Origin: Polycyclovorans sp964425915
Lineage (GTDB): Bacteria > Pseudomonadota > Gammaproteobacteria > Nevskiales > Nevskiaceae
Length of the DNA stretch: 64,000 nt
Assembly (NCBI GenBank): GCA_964425915.1
Contig: CAYROO010000007.1
Location: 62,001 to 126,000, forward strand
Direction of reading: 5' to 3'
Part shown: piece by piece, positions 52,283-60,651 of the stretch
How positions within the stretch are numbered: position 1 is the stretch's first letter
Layout: each line of letters opens with the position of its first letter
Program-made: the position numbers and the translations under genes
The notes under the pieces: generated by a model
The model's input: only the letters and a program-made list of their open reading frames with translations
Database searches by the model: none
What the model was told of the DNA's origin: nothing

Positions 52283-53052
52283 GCCACTGGGCGTATCGGT
52301 GGGCGGACGGCCGACTGTCGCCGGTATCCCCCCTGCATGAGGTGGACCCGGACAGCCTGCTGGGCATCGACCGCCAGAAAGCGCTGTTCTTCGACAACCT
52401 TCGCCAGTTCGTTGCCGGCTACCCCGCCAACCACACGCTGCTCACCGGCGCGCGCGGCACCGGCAAATCGTCGCTGGTCAAGGCCGCCCTGACCGTGTTC
52501 GGCGAGCAGGGACTGCGACTGGTCGCCGTCTCACCGCACGATCTCACCGACCTTCCCGACATCGTCGCACCGCTGCGCAGCCGACCGGAACGCTTCGTTC
52601 TGTACGTCGATGACTTCAGCGTATCCGCCAGCGATGTCCGGCTGACCGCGCTGAAAACCGCCCTGGATGGCGGCCTGGAGGCGCCACCGGACAATGTGCT
52701 GATCGTCGCCACCAGCAACCGCCGCTACCTATTGCCGACCCACCGCAGCGACAACGACGAGTTCCACTGGGAGGAAGGGGAACTGCATCCCGGCGAGTCG
52801 ACCGAAGAAAAGATCAGCCTGTCCGAGCGCTTCGGCCTGTGGCTGTCGTTTCAGCCCTTTTCGCAGGCGCAATACCTGGAGGCGGTGGCCCTGCATCTGG
52901 CCGCGCTGCATGGGCCGCCACTGGATGCCGCCACGCAGACCCTGGCCCTGCGCTGGGCCTTGTCTCGGGCCTCTCGATCCGGCCGTGTCGCCCAGCAGTT
53001 CGCACGCCACCACGCCGGCCTGAATCGCCTGTCGCAGCCCGCCAGCGACTGA
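52279..53052 (+). CDS. DUF815 AAA+ ATPase
   Basis: 257 aa from ATG at 52279. Walker A LTGARGTGKSSLVK, Walker B-like RFVLYVDDFSV, sensor-like VLIVATSNRRYLLPT and the terminal RSGRVAQQFARHHAG. DUF815 proteins are uncharacterised ATPases. Last of the ettA operon; a terminator-like hairpin follows, although its T-run is on the opposite strand. Confidence 0.9.
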   Translation: MSHWAYRWADGRLSPVSPLHEVDPDSLLGIDRQKALFFDNLRQFVAGYPANHTLLTGARGTGKSSLVKAALTVFGEQGLRLVAVSPHDLTDLPDIVAPLRSRPERFVLYVDDFSVSASDVRLTALKTALDGGLEAPPDNVLIVATSNRRYLLPTHRSDNDEFHWEEGELHPGESTEEKISLSERFGLWLSFQPFSQAQYLEAVALHLAALHGPPLDAATQTLALRWALSRASRSGRVAQQFARHHAGLNRLSQPASD

Positions 53053-53075
53053 GCTCAGCCCCCCCCCTCAGGCAC

Positions 53076-53100
53076 AAAAAAGGCCGCGCAGTGCACGGCC
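53076..53100 (-). terminator. tRNA-Pro terminator
   Basis: Minus-strand stem GGCCG...CGGCC (53082-53100) followed by T6 (53076-53081), 24 bases past the tRNA-Pro 3' end. Confidence 0.8.
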
Positions 53101-53124
53101 TCTCGGATCACTCGGGATGGAAAG

Positions 53125-53201
53125 TGGTCGGGGCGATAGGATTCGAACCTACGACCCCCTGCCCCCCAGGCAGGTGCGCTACCAAGCTGCGCTACGCCCC
53201 G
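53125..53201 (-). tRNA. tRNA-Pro (anticodon GGG)
   Basis: 77-base cloverleaf with acceptor CGGGGCG/CGCCCCG, anticodon loop CTGGGGG (GGG), T-loop TTCGAAT and encoded CCA. Placed after merR, as in pseudomonads. Confidence 0.96.
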
Positions 53202-53242
53202 ACCGATTCCACCTGCCGGCATGTCACCGGCGGGGGGCGCGA

Positions 53243-53271
53243 AGTGTATCCAATGCGCCCTGCGATGGAAA
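53243..53271 (-). promoter_or_regulatory. tRNA-Pro promoter
   Basis: TTTCCA, 17-base spacer, TACACT on the minus strand, then a GC-rich discriminator (TCGCGCC). 42 bases upstream of the tRNA and just after the merR stop. Confidence 0.7.
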
Positions 53272-53281
53272 GCACAGCCCC

Positions 53282-53665
53282 TTACTCGTCCGGCAGCAGC
53301 CGCAGCAAGGATTCCAGTTCATCCCGCAGGTGCTGGATCTCACTGGCACGCTGCGCGTCGGGCGGCGTCGGCGACTGGACGTCCGGCGACCGCTGGGCGT
53401 CTCGCAGCTGCTGCCGTGCCCCCGTGATGGTAAAGCCCTGCTCGTACAGCAGGCTGCGAATCTTGCGCACCATCAGAACATCGTCCTGTTGGTAGTAGCG
53501 CCGATTGCCCCGGCGTTTCACCGGCTTCAGCTGCGGGAACTCCTGCTCCCAGTAGCGCAACACGTGCGGTTTGACATCACAGAGTTCGGCGACTTCGCCG
53601 ATGGCGAAGTAGCGCTTGGCCGGGATTTCCGGCAGCGCCTCGGTGCGCAGCTCAACCGCGCGCAT
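53282..53665 (-). CDS. MerR-family regulator adjacent to ihfA
   Basis: 127-aa MerR-type regulator: helix-turn-helix FAIGEVAELCDVKPHVLRYW, wing KRRGNRRYYQQDDVLM and a short C-terminal coiled coil (ASEIQHLRDELESLLRLL). It lacks metal-binding Cys. The start overlaps ihfA by 14 bases, a conserved gammaproteobacterial pairing of unknown purpose. Confidence 0.9.
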   Translation of the reverse strand: MRAVELRTEALPEIPAKRYFAIGEVAELCDVKPHVLRYWEQEFPQLKPVKRRGNRRYYQQDDVLMVRKIRSLLYEQGFTITGARQQLRDAQRSPDVQSPTPPDAQRASEIQHLRDELESLLRLLPDE

Positions 53666-53945
53666 CGGCTTCCACCCGCAAACGCAGCTTCTGGCCCGGC
53701 CGGAAGGTCACCACGCGTCGTGCCGAAATGGGAATCTCCTCGCCCGTCTTGGGATTGCGGCCGGGCCGGCGGTTCTTTTCCCGCAGTTCGAAGTTGCCAA
53801 AGCCCGAAAGCTTCACTTCTTCTCCGCCCTCCAGACGCGTGCGGATCTCCTCAAAGAAGAGGTCCACGAACTCCTTGGCCTCCCGCTTGTTGAGGCCCAG
53901 ATCGTCGAACAGCGCGTCGGCGAGATCCGCTTTAGTTAACGCCAC
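53652..53945 (-). CDS. ihfA: integration host factor subunit alpha
   Basis: DNA-bending nucleoid protein, alpha subunit. 97 aa from GTG at 53945 with a GGGGGAA ribosome-binding site; the longer frame is pheT shadow. ALTKADLADALFDDLGLN, VKLSGFGNFELREKNRRPGR and GEEIPISARRVVTFRPGQKL with the Pro-bearing arm. Follows pheT by 17 bases. Confidence 0.96.
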   Translation of the reverse strand: MALTKADLADALFDDLGLNKREAKEFVDLFFEEIRTRLEGGEEVKLSGFGNFELREKNRRPGRNPKTGEEIPISARRVVTFRPGQKLRLRVEADARG

Positions 53946-53962
53946 CGTATTCCCCCGGCTGA

Positions 53963-56332
53963 CTACCCCCGCACCACCGCGCCTAGACGTTGCTGCCAAT
54001 CGGCCAGGATGGCCTGCGCTGCACGGTCGATGTCTTCGTTCTGTAGCGTGCGCGAATTATCGTTGAAAATCAAGCCAATCGCGATACTTTTGCATCCATC
54101 GCTCAAGCCTTTTCCGCGATACACATCGAAGACCTTTGCCTGCACCAGTTGCGGGCCGCCGACGGCGCGCGCACGCGCGATCAGGGCTTCCGCCGGTAGC
54201 GCCTCAGGCACCACCACGGCCAGATCCCGACGACTCGACGGGAACTCGGACATGGGCTGCGCCCGCGGTACCGCGCGATCACATACGGCAGCCAGAACCA
54301 GCTCGAACAGCAGCGGCGCCTCTGTCAGGTCCAGTGCCTGAACCACGCGCGGATGCAGACGCCCGACCCAGCCGATTTCCACACCCTCCCGCAACACCCG
54401 CGCACATTGGCCCGGGTGCAGTGCGGGATGTGCCGCAGCCTCGAAACTACACTGCGGCAACAACGCACCCAGCAGCGCCTCGACGTCGGCGCGCAGATCG
54501 TAAAAGTCGGTGGCCCGCGGCGGCAGGTCCCAGTGCTCCGGAGCCGCCGTGCCGGTGGCGATCCCCGCGATGCGGCCCTGCTCCACGATGGCCCCTTCGA
54601 CCCGCTCGAAGCAGACCGCCACCTCAAACAGACGCAGTCGCCGCTGCTGGCGCTGTTCATTGTGCTGCCAGGCCGGCAGCAGCCCGGCCCAAAGCGTGCG
54701 ACGCAACTCACCCAGGGTCTCCGCCAGCGGGTTGTCCAGCGCGACAGCCGCGCCTTCGGGGATCAACACCGACTGAATGGCGGGATCGACAAAGGCCAGG
54801 TTGACGGCCTCCTGCCAGCCGCGCCCGACCAGACGCTCGCGTAGCACCTGCACCGGAAGGCGGCGCTCGTTTGCCGCGCTTGGCGCCAGAGTGGCACCGT
54901 AGGGGCGTACGGGGATGGCGTCATAGCCCTGCAGACGCGCGATCTCTTCGATCAGGTCGACTTCTTCCCGGATATCGGTGCGATAGCTCGGCACCTTGAC
55001 CTGCCAGGTGCCGCCGACATCGTGGCGTAGCGTCATCCCCAACCGTCCCAACAGCGCTTCGATGGTCTTGGCGGGTATCGCCATGCCCAACAGGCGATCG
55101 ACGCGGGCCGCACGCAGGGCGACGGTCACCCCATCGGGCTGCGTCCGTCCCGCTTGGGTGATGGGGTGGACTTCGCCACCGCAGAGCTGGACGATGAGCT
55201 GGCTGGCACGGTCCAGCGCGATGCGCTGCAGCCCCGGGTCGACACCGCGCTCGAAGCGATGCAGTGAGTCGCTATGGAGCTTGTGGCGGCGCCCCGTGCC
55301 GGCCACCGCCGTCGGACTGAAGCAGGCGGACTCAAGGAAGATTGCCGTCGTACTGGCATCGACCGCGGAGTCGGCGCCACCCATGACCCCGGCCAATGCC
55401 AGCGCCCGCTGTTCATCGGCAATCACCAGCTCGCCGTGATCGAGCTGCACCGTCTGCTCGTTGAGCAGCGCCAGACGCTCACCAGGCTGCGCGGGTCGCA
55501 CCTGAATGCCCCCTTGCAGCTTGGCCTGGTCGAAGGCATGCAGCGGCTGACCCAGCTCCAGCATCACGTAGTTGGTGACATCCACCACCGGATGGATGGC
55601 GCGGATCCCGCTGCGGCGGAGCCGCTCACGCATCCAGTCCGGCGTGCGCGCATCGGCGCGCAGGCGGGTAATCAGCCGCCCGGTGTAGTGCGGGCAGGCG
55701 TCTGCTTGCGCGATCTCGATCCGGACCTGCCGATCGCCGACCACCACGGCCGGCGGCAGGCTGGGTCGACGCATCGGGATGCCATAGATGGCTGCGACTT
55801 CACGCGCCAAGCCCAGTACCGAGAGGCAATCACCACGGTTCGGGGTGAGTTCGAGACTGAGCACTTCATCATCAAATGAAAGGTACTGCGCAATCGGCGT
55901 CCCGGGGCGGCTGTCCGCATCGAGTTCCAACAGGCCGTCGGCCTTTTCCGCCAGCCCCAGCTCCTGGGCAGAGCAGAGCATGCCGAAGCTCTCCACCCCG
56001 CGCAGCTTGGCTTGCCCAATCGCCTGACCGCCCGGCAGCCGGGCGCCGACCGTGGCGCAGGGCACGTGGATACCCGGTCGCGCATTGGCGGCGCCACAGA
56101 CGATGGTGAGTGGCGCTTCGGCGCCGACATCGACACTGCACACCTGCAGACGATCGGCCTGTGGATGCGGCGCGCAGCTGATGATGCGGCCGACCACCAC
56201 GCCCTCGGGCGCAGTCACCGCAAGCGGCGCCGCCTCAGACTCCAGGCCGGCCAGGGTGATACGGTCGGCCAGCGCCTGGGCCCCACCCTCCAGCGGAACC
56301 CACTCGCGCAACCAGTTGAAGCTCAGTTTCAT
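53963..56332 (-). CDS. pheT: phenylalanyl-tRNA synthetase beta subunit
   Basis: 789 aa from ATG at 56332. Starts MKLSFNWLREWVPLEG, then a tRNA-binding OB fold (GRIISCAPHPQADRLQVCSV), B3/B4 editing domain, B5, and C-terminal ferredoxin-fold anticodon domain (FPSSRRDLAVVVPE...KSIAIGLIFNDNSRTLQNEDI). Lies 22 bases downstream of pheS. Confidence 0.96.
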   Translation of the reverse strand: MKLSFNWLREWVPLEGGAQALADRITLAGLESEAAPLAVTAPEGVVVGRIISCAPHPQADRLQVCSVDVGAEAPLTIVCGAANARPGIHVPCATVGARLPGGQAIGQAKLRGVESFGMLCSAQELGLAEKADGLLELDADSRPGTPIAQYLSFDDEVLSLELTPNRGDCLSVLGLAREVAAIYGIPMRRPSLPPAVVVGDRQVRIEIAQADACPHYTGRLITRLRADARTPDWMRERLRRSGIRAIHPVVDVTNYVMLELGQPLHAFDQAKLQGGIQVRPAQPGERLALLNEQTVQLDHGELVIADEQRALALAGVMGGADSAVDASTTAIFLESACFSPTAVAGTGRRHKLHSDSLHRFERGVDPGLQRIALDRASQLIVQLCGGEVHPITQAGRTQPDGVTVALRAARVDRLLGMAIPAKTIEALLGRLGMTLRHDVGGTWQVKVPSYRTDIREEVDLIEEIARLQGYDAIPVRPYGATLAPSAANERRLPVQVLRERLVGRGWQEAVNLAFVDPAIQSVLIPEGAAVALDNPLAETLGELRRTLWAGLLPAWQHNEQRQQRRLRLFEVAVCFERVEGAIVEQGRIAGIATGTAAPEHWDLPPRATDFYDLRADVEALLGALLPQCSFEAAAHPALHPGQCARVLREGVEIGWVGRLHPRVVQALDLTEAPLLFELVLAAVCDRAVPRAQPMSEFPSSRRDLAVVVPEALPAEALIARARAVGGPQLVQAKVFDVYRGKGLSDGCKSIAIGLIFNDNSRTLQNEDIDRAAQAILADWQQRLGAVVRG

Positions 56333-56354
56333 GATGTGTGTTGTCCCGGTCGGT

Positions 56355-57359
56355 TCAGCGGAACTGCTCGAGGAAGCGCAGATCGTTATGGAAGAACTGG
56401 CGCAGGTCGTCGACGCCGTAGCGGAGCATGGCGAAACGCTCCACCCCAAGCCCAAAGGCAAAGCCGGTATATCGCTCCGGGTCGAGACCGACCGCCTCAA
56501 ACACCTTCGGGTGCACCATTCCGCAACCCAGCACCTCCAGCCAGCGCCCCTGCTCATCGAGCAGGTCGGCTTCCGCAGAGGGCTCGGTGAAGGGGAAGTA
56601 GCTGGGGCGGAAGCGCACGGTCACCTCGCGCTCGAAGAAGCGCGCCAGAAAGGTGCGCAGCTCGTGCTGAAGATCGGCGAAGGACACGTTCTCGGCCACA
56701 TAGAGGCCTTCGATCTGATGAAACATCGGACTGTGGGTGCGATCGGAATCGCAGCGAAACACGCGCCCCGGTGCGATCACCCGCACCGGCGGCTGCGCGC
56801 CCCGCTGCACCAGGGCTTCCAGCGTGCGGATCTGCACCGGACTGGTGTGCGTGCGCAGCACCCCGCGACCCTGGTCAACGTAGAAGGTGTCATGCATCGC
56901 ACGGGCCGGGTGCAACTCCGGAATATTGAGCGCGGTGAAGTTATGGAAATCATCCTCGACCTCAGGGCCTTCGACGGTTTCGAAGCCGAGATCGTTGAAC
57001 AGCCGCTCGATGCGCGCGATGGTCCGGGTGATCGGGTGCAGCCCCCCAGCGGGCAGCCCTCGCCCTGGCAAGGTCACGTCAATGGCCTCGGCGGCCAGCT
57101 GAGCCTCCAGCGCGGCCGCCTCGAGGATCTGCTGACGACCTGCCAACGCCTCCGCCACCGCCTGTTTGACGCGGTTCACCTTTTCACCGAAGGCTTTGCG
57201 CTCATAACCCTCGAGTTCGCCGAGCTGCTTGAGGCGCTCGGTGATGCGCCCCTTCTTGCCCAGCCACTCGACCCGCAGGGCCTCCAATGTACGCAGGTCG
57301 GCGGCCGCGGCAATCGCGGCCAGCGCGGCATCCTGCAGGGATTCCAGTGATTCGCTCAT
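56355..57359 (-). CDS. pheS: phenylalanyl-tRNA synthetase alpha subunit
   Basis: 334 aa. N-terminal coiled coil, then class II motifs: HPITRTIARIERLFNDLGFE (motif 1), RTHTSPVQIRTL and VFRCDSDRTHSPMFHQIEGL (motif 2), GFAFGLGVERFAMLRYG (motif 3). Preceded by a strong terminator (57378-57410) in the 86-base gap after rplT. Confidence 0.97.
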   Translation of the reverse strand: MSESLESLQDAALAAIAAAADLRTLEALRVEWLGKKGRITERLKQLGELEGYERKAFGEKVNRVKQAVAEALAGRQQILEAAALEAQLAAEAIDVTLPGRGLPAGGLHPITRTIARIERLFNDLGFETVEGPEVEDDFHNFTALNIPELHPARAMHDTFYVDQGRGVLRTHTSPVQIRTLEALVQRGAQPPVRVIAPGRVFRCDSDRTHSPMFHQIEGLYVAENVSFADLQHELRTFLARFFEREVTVRFRPSYFPFTEPSAEADLLDEQGRWLEVLGCGMVHPKVFEAVGLDPERYTGFAFGLGVERFAMLRYGVDDLRQFFHNDLRFLEQFR

Positions 57360-57377
57360 GTTCGGTTTTTCGGCAAT

Positions 57378-57410
57378 AAAAAAGGGGAACGGCGCCAGAC
57401 GCCGCTCCCC
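57378..57410 (-). terminator. attenuator-like intrinsic terminator before pheS
   Basis: On the minus strand an 11-bp stem GGGGAGCGGCG / CGCCGTTCCCC (one G-U pair) with a 5-base loop, followed by T6 (57378-57383). It sits between rplT and pheS, where E. coli has the pheM-controlled attenuator. No Phe-rich leader ORF is apparent in the 86 bases, so control may differ. Confidence 0.85.
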
Positions 57411-57445
57411 TGGGTTACGTCCCTGCTACGGGCGCGAAAACGACT

Positions 57446-57802
57446 TCAGGCGAGCGCCACCTTGGCCTTTTCGACCAGCTGGGCAAATGCCGGCTTGTCG
57501 TGGACAGCCAGATCGGCCAGCACCTTGCGGTCCAGGGCGATCCCCGCCTTCGACAGCCCGTTCATAAATCGGCTGTACGACAAACCGTTCTCCACGCTGG
57601 CAGCGCCGATACGGACGATCCACAGCGAACGGAACTCGCGCTTCTTGACGCGACGATCGCGGTAGGCGTACTGGCCCGCCTTGATGACCGCCTGCTTGGC
57701 GACGCGGAACACGCGTGAGCGTGCACCGTAGTAGCCCTTGGCTTTGGCGAGAACCTTCTTGTGACGCGCGCGCGCCGTTACACCACGCTTAACTCGTGCC
57801 AT
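57446..57802 (-). CDS. rplT: 50S ribosomal protein L20
   Basis: 118 aa beginning MARVKRGVTARARHKKVL, with YRDRRVKKREFRSLWIVRI and SRFMNGLSKAGI; an early 50S assembly protein and repressor of its own operon in E. coli. 15 bases after rpmI. Confidence 0.97.
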   Translation of the reverse strand: MARVKRGVTARARHKKVLAKAKGYYGARSRVFRVAKQAVIKAGQYAYRDRRVKKREFRSLWIVRIGAASVENGLSYSRFMNGLSKAGIALDRKVLADLAVHDKPAFAQLVEKAKVALA

Positions 57803-57817
57803 GGTCTGATCCTCCCC

Positions 57818-58015
57818 TTAGGCGTACGGCAACATCTGACGAACTTCCCGGACATCCACCGCGGCGACCTGGGTCGGACCGCGAAGCTGGCGGATGCGCT
57901 TGGCCGACTTCTTCGTCAGGATATGGCGCTTGTGGGAATGACCACGCTTGAAGCCGCCTTTGCCAGTCTTGGCAAAGCGCTTCGCAGCACTCTTGATCGT
58001 TTTGATCTTGGGCAT
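57818..58015 (-). CDS. rpmI: 50S ribosomal protein L35
   Basis: 65 aa: MPKIKTIKSAAKRFAKTG, GHSHKRHILTKKSAKRIR and VREVRQMLPYA. ATG at 58015 preceded by AAGGAG. Confidence 0.97.
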   Translation of the reverse strand: MPKIKTIKSAAKRFAKTGKGGFKRGHSHKRHILTKKSAKRIRQLRGPTQVAAVDVREVRQMLPYA

Positions 58016-58149
58016 CTTGGACTCCTTAACCACATGTGACCGGCTTCACATCCCGCCCTGGGAGCTGACCGGGCCTTCCGAAACACTCGGAAGGGCTTCC
58101 TTGTCCTGACACCCGAAGGTGCCTGGGGTGCTACAAAAAAACGTGATGC
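58016..58149 (-). promoter_or_regulatory. structured infC-rpmI intergenic leader
   Basis: 134 bases containing an 8-bp perfect stem CCTTCCGA/TCGGAAGG (58074-58094, 5-base loop) and a UUCG tetraloop hairpin CACC-TTCG-GGTG (58110-58121), plus T7 just after infC. Neither hairpin is followed by a T-run, so these are not typical terminators. Position upstream of rpmI-rplT suggests a leader for L20-type autoregulation; not established. Confidence 0.45.
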
Positions 58150-58668
58150 TCAGCGCTTGCGCGGCGAGATCATCATGACCGCCTGGCGGCCTTCCATCTT
58201 GGGGAACTGCTCCACCTGGGCCAGCTCCTCCAGCTCATTTCGCACCCGCTCCATCAACTGAAGGCCGAGCTCCTGGTGCGCCATTTCACGTCCGCGGAAA
58301 CGGATGGTGACCTTGACCTTGTCGCCCTCTTCCAGGAAGCCACGCATCTGCCGCAGCTTGTTCTGGTAGTCGCCCACATCCGTCGTCGGACGGAACTTGA
58401 TTTCCTTGATCTGGATGATCTTCTGCTTCTTCTTCGCAGCGTGAGCGGCCTTGTCCTTTTGGTAAAGGTACTTGCCGTAATCCATGATCTTGCAGACGGG
58501 CGGCTCTGCGTTGGGCGATACCTCGACCAGATCCAGGCCGTCGACCTCCGCCTTGGCGATGGCGTCGCGGGTCAGCATGATGCCGACCTGAGCGCCCTCC
58601 GCATCGATGACCCGTACACGCGGCGCGGTAATCTCACCGTTGCGCCGGTCGTCGCGTTCTTGAGCGAT
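58150..58668 (-). CDS. infC: translation initiation factor IF-3 (AUC start)
   Basis: 172 aa. Blocks: RRNGEITAPRVRVIDAEG, VEVSPNAEPPVCKIMDYGK, IQIKEIKFRPTTDVGDY and VKVTIRFRGREMAHQELG. No ATG, GTG or TTG exists in frame near the N-terminus; the best start is ATC at 58668, eight bases after a perfect GGAGG. Rare AUU/AUC/AUA starts let IF3 repress its own synthesis. thrS is not upstream. Confidence 0.93.
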   Translation of the reverse strand: MAQERDDRRNGEITAPRVRVIDAEGAQVGIMLTRDAIAKAEVDGLDLVEVSPNAEPPVCKIMDYGKYLYQKDKAAHAAKKKQKIIQIKEIKFRPTTDVGDYQNKLRQMRGFLEEGDKVKVTIRFRGREMAHQELGLQLMERVRNELEELAQVEQFPKMEGRQAVMMISPRKR

Positions 58669-58764
58669 ATTCAGTTCCTCCGAGACAAATGAAACCCCGG
58701 GTGCACGCCCTGCGTGCCCATCACCGGGACGACTTGAGCGCCCTCCGGGCGCACAAGGCCGCGG

Positions 58765-58793
58765 ATGATACCGGCCGCCCGGCCGGAGCTCAA
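58765..58793 (-). promoter_or_regulatory. infC operon promoter
   Basis: TTGAGC (58788-58793), 17-base spacer, TATCAT (58765-58770) on the minus strand. The -35 overlaps the stop codon of the EAL gene. The leader that follows holds two GC hairpins (58738-58752 and 58703-58717). Confidence 0.72.
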
Positions 58794-59980
58794 GCGGCTT
58801 GGGCGCTTTCCAGGACCGTCGCCAAGGGGGCTGGGCGAGCGTAATGGAAGCCCTGGGCGCAATCGATGCCCAGCTCACCGAGCACGGCAGCCTGCTGCGC
58901 AGACTCCACCCCCTCGGCCACCGTCTCCACCCCAAGATCGCGGGCCAGGTTGGCGACCGCACGAACGATCTTCCAGGAGGCCTCGTTGACCAGCACGTCG
59001 CCCAGAAATGAACGATCCAGCTTCAGCGTGTCCACCGGCAGTTGATGCAGGTACGACAGCGATGAGTAACCGGTACCGAAGTCGTCGATGGCGAGACCTA
59101 CACCATGATCCTTGCAGCGCTGCAGTAGCGCCTGGCTGGCCTTAAAGTCGCTCATCACCAGGGATTCGGTGATCTCCAGCTTGAGCCGCCCCGGGGCCAG
59201 TCGATGGCGATCCAGCGCCGCCTCGATGGTCGGGAACAGCTGCGGATCGTCGAACTGGCGGATCGACAAATTGAGCGATACCGAAACCGGCGCCCCGGCG
59301 GTGCACAGTCGGGAGGCTGCGGCAACCGCCGTGTCGATAATCCAGTGTCCGATGGGCACGATCTGCCCGCTGGCCTCAGCCACCGGCACGAACACCGCTG
59401 GAGAGACCGCCCCATGCACGGGGTGTCGCCAGCGCAGCAGCGCTTCATAGCCCTGTGCCACCCGGTCGGCGAGTCGCACGATGGGCTGATAGTGGAGATC
59501 GAACTCCTCTCGTTCCAGCGCCTCGCCAAGGTCCTGCTCGATCAGCAGCCGCTGGATGGCCAGGCCGCGTTCGCCACTCAGATCGCGGTCCATCACCCCA
59601 GCGGACCCACCGGCTTCACGCAGGCTCGCGCGCGCGCGCAGCATGGTGAGGCGCAGCAGGTAACGCAGCAATGGATCAGCATCCGCCAGACAGCGGGCAA
59701 AGCTGTCATGGGGAATCACATAGAGGGTGGTGGGCTCCAGGGCCACCGCCCGCGCGGTCCGGCTGTGGTCGCCCATCAGGGCCATCTCGCCGAACAACTC
59801 GTTGACCCCAAGGCGTCCAAGACTGCGGTGCTGCCCGGCCGCCTCGCAGATGATCTCGACACAGCCCTCCGCGACGATAAAGGCCTCCGAACCGGGTTCG
59901 CCAATATCAAAAAGGACCTCACCCGTCCGCGCCTTCCGGGTGAATCGACGCGACGTGACGGGGCCCACGGGAACGATCAT
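58790..59980 (-). CDS. cNMP-binding domain plus EAL c-di-GMP phosphodiesterase
   Basis: 396 aa from ATG at 59980. N-terminal Crp-like cyclic-nucleotide domain (GEVLFDIGEPGSEAFIVAEG, LFGEMALMGDHSRTARA), then an EAL domain with intact catalytic residues: GYEALLRWRHP, SLNLSIRQF, KLEITESL, AIDDFGTGYSSLSYL, LKLDRSF, VAEGVES and CAQGFHYARP. No GGDEF. Predicted phosphodiesterase whose activity may respond to cAMP or another nucleotide. Confidence 0.9.
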   Translation of the reverse strand: MIVPVGPVTSRRFTRKARTGEVLFDIGEPGSEAFIVAEGCVEIICEAAGQHRSLGRLGVNELFGEMALMGDHSRTARAVALEPTTLYVIPHDSFARCLADADPLLRYLLRLTMLRARASLREAGGSAGVMDRDLSGERGLAIQRLLIEQDLGEALEREEFDLHYQPIVRLADRVAQGYEALLRWRHPVHGAVSPAVFVPVAEASGQIVPIGHWIIDTAVAAASRLCTAGAPVSVSLNLSIRQFDDPQLFPTIEAALDRHRLAPGRLKLEITESLVMSDFKASQALLQRCKDHGVGLAIDDFGTGYSSLSYLHQLPVDTLKLDRSFLGDVLVNEASWKIVRAVANLARDLGVETVAEGVESAQQAAVLGELGIDCAQGFHYARPAPLATVLESAQAA

Positions 59981-60044
59981 CCCGATATCGTCGCATATCC
60001 CACCGTGGCCGCCCACAGCGGGCAGCCACGGCAGGGCCTGCAGC

Positions 60045-60614
60045 TCAGTCGGCGCGAATACCTTCCGCCTGAATCGCCAGCTTCACCTCACCAAGTGCAC
60101 CGTCGGCGTACTTGTCCATGCCGAAGTCGGCACGATTGAACTCGCCCTCAAGGTCCGCGCCGCAGGCCTCCTTCTTGAAGAAGGGATGTTCGATGCACTT
60201 GAAGCTCTCGAACTCCAGCGTCAGCGGTCGGGTCACCCCCAACAGGGTCAGCTCACCCTTCACCTCATCCGGCTCCCCATCATCGAACGAAATGGTGCCG
60301 CGATAGGTGATGGTAGGGTGCTCGGCAACGTTGAAGAAATCAGCGTCGCGGGCGTGTTCGTTCATCTTGTCGTGGCCAAAGTCGATGCTGGCGGCATCGA
60401 TGGTGACCTCAACCGTTCCGGTCTTGGCCTCGCGGTCGAGCACCACGGTGCCCTGACTGCTGTTGAACTTGCCACGCCACCAGGAGATGCCCATGTGCGG
60501 CGCCTCGAAGCTGGGATAGGTATGCGACGCATCCAGGGTATAGGTCACCGGCGCAGCTTGGGCGACACCGGCGAGCATCAGCCCGGAAAGGGCAGCGGGA
60601 AACAGCGTTTTCAT
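60045..60614 (-). CDS. periplasmic YceI-family protein (first copy)
   Basis: 189 aa from ATG at 60614. Sec signal (LFPAALSGLMLAGVAQA) and YceI lipocalin-like barrel: YTLDASHTYPSFEAPHMG, DFFNVAEHPTITYRG, GELTLLGVTRPLTLEFE. YceI proteins bind long isoprenoid or lipid ligands. Downstream of a second yceI and cytochrome b561 gene. Confidence 0.92.
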   Translation of the reverse strand: MKTLFPAALSGLMLAGVAQAAPVTYTLDASHTYPSFEAPHMGISWWRGKFNSSQGTVVLDREAKTGTVEVTIDAASIDFGHDKMNEHARDADFFNVAEHPTITYRGTISFDDGEPDEVKGELTLLGVTRPLTLEFESFKCIEHPFFKKEACGADLEGEFNRADFGMDKYADGALGEVKLAIQAEGIRAD

Positions 60615-60651
60615 TGCATCACTCCAGTCAGGTGTGGAAACCAACATGGGC

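Noticed and set aside
56052..57350. 432-aa plus-strand open frame over pheT/pheS
   Set aside because: Antisense shadow of two essential genes with full motifs.
58703..58752. Two GC hairpins with GGA or AGG loops in the infC leader, possible CsrA sites
   Set aside because: Three-base loops are poor CsrA targets and the stems may simply reflect GC content; not strong enough to call.
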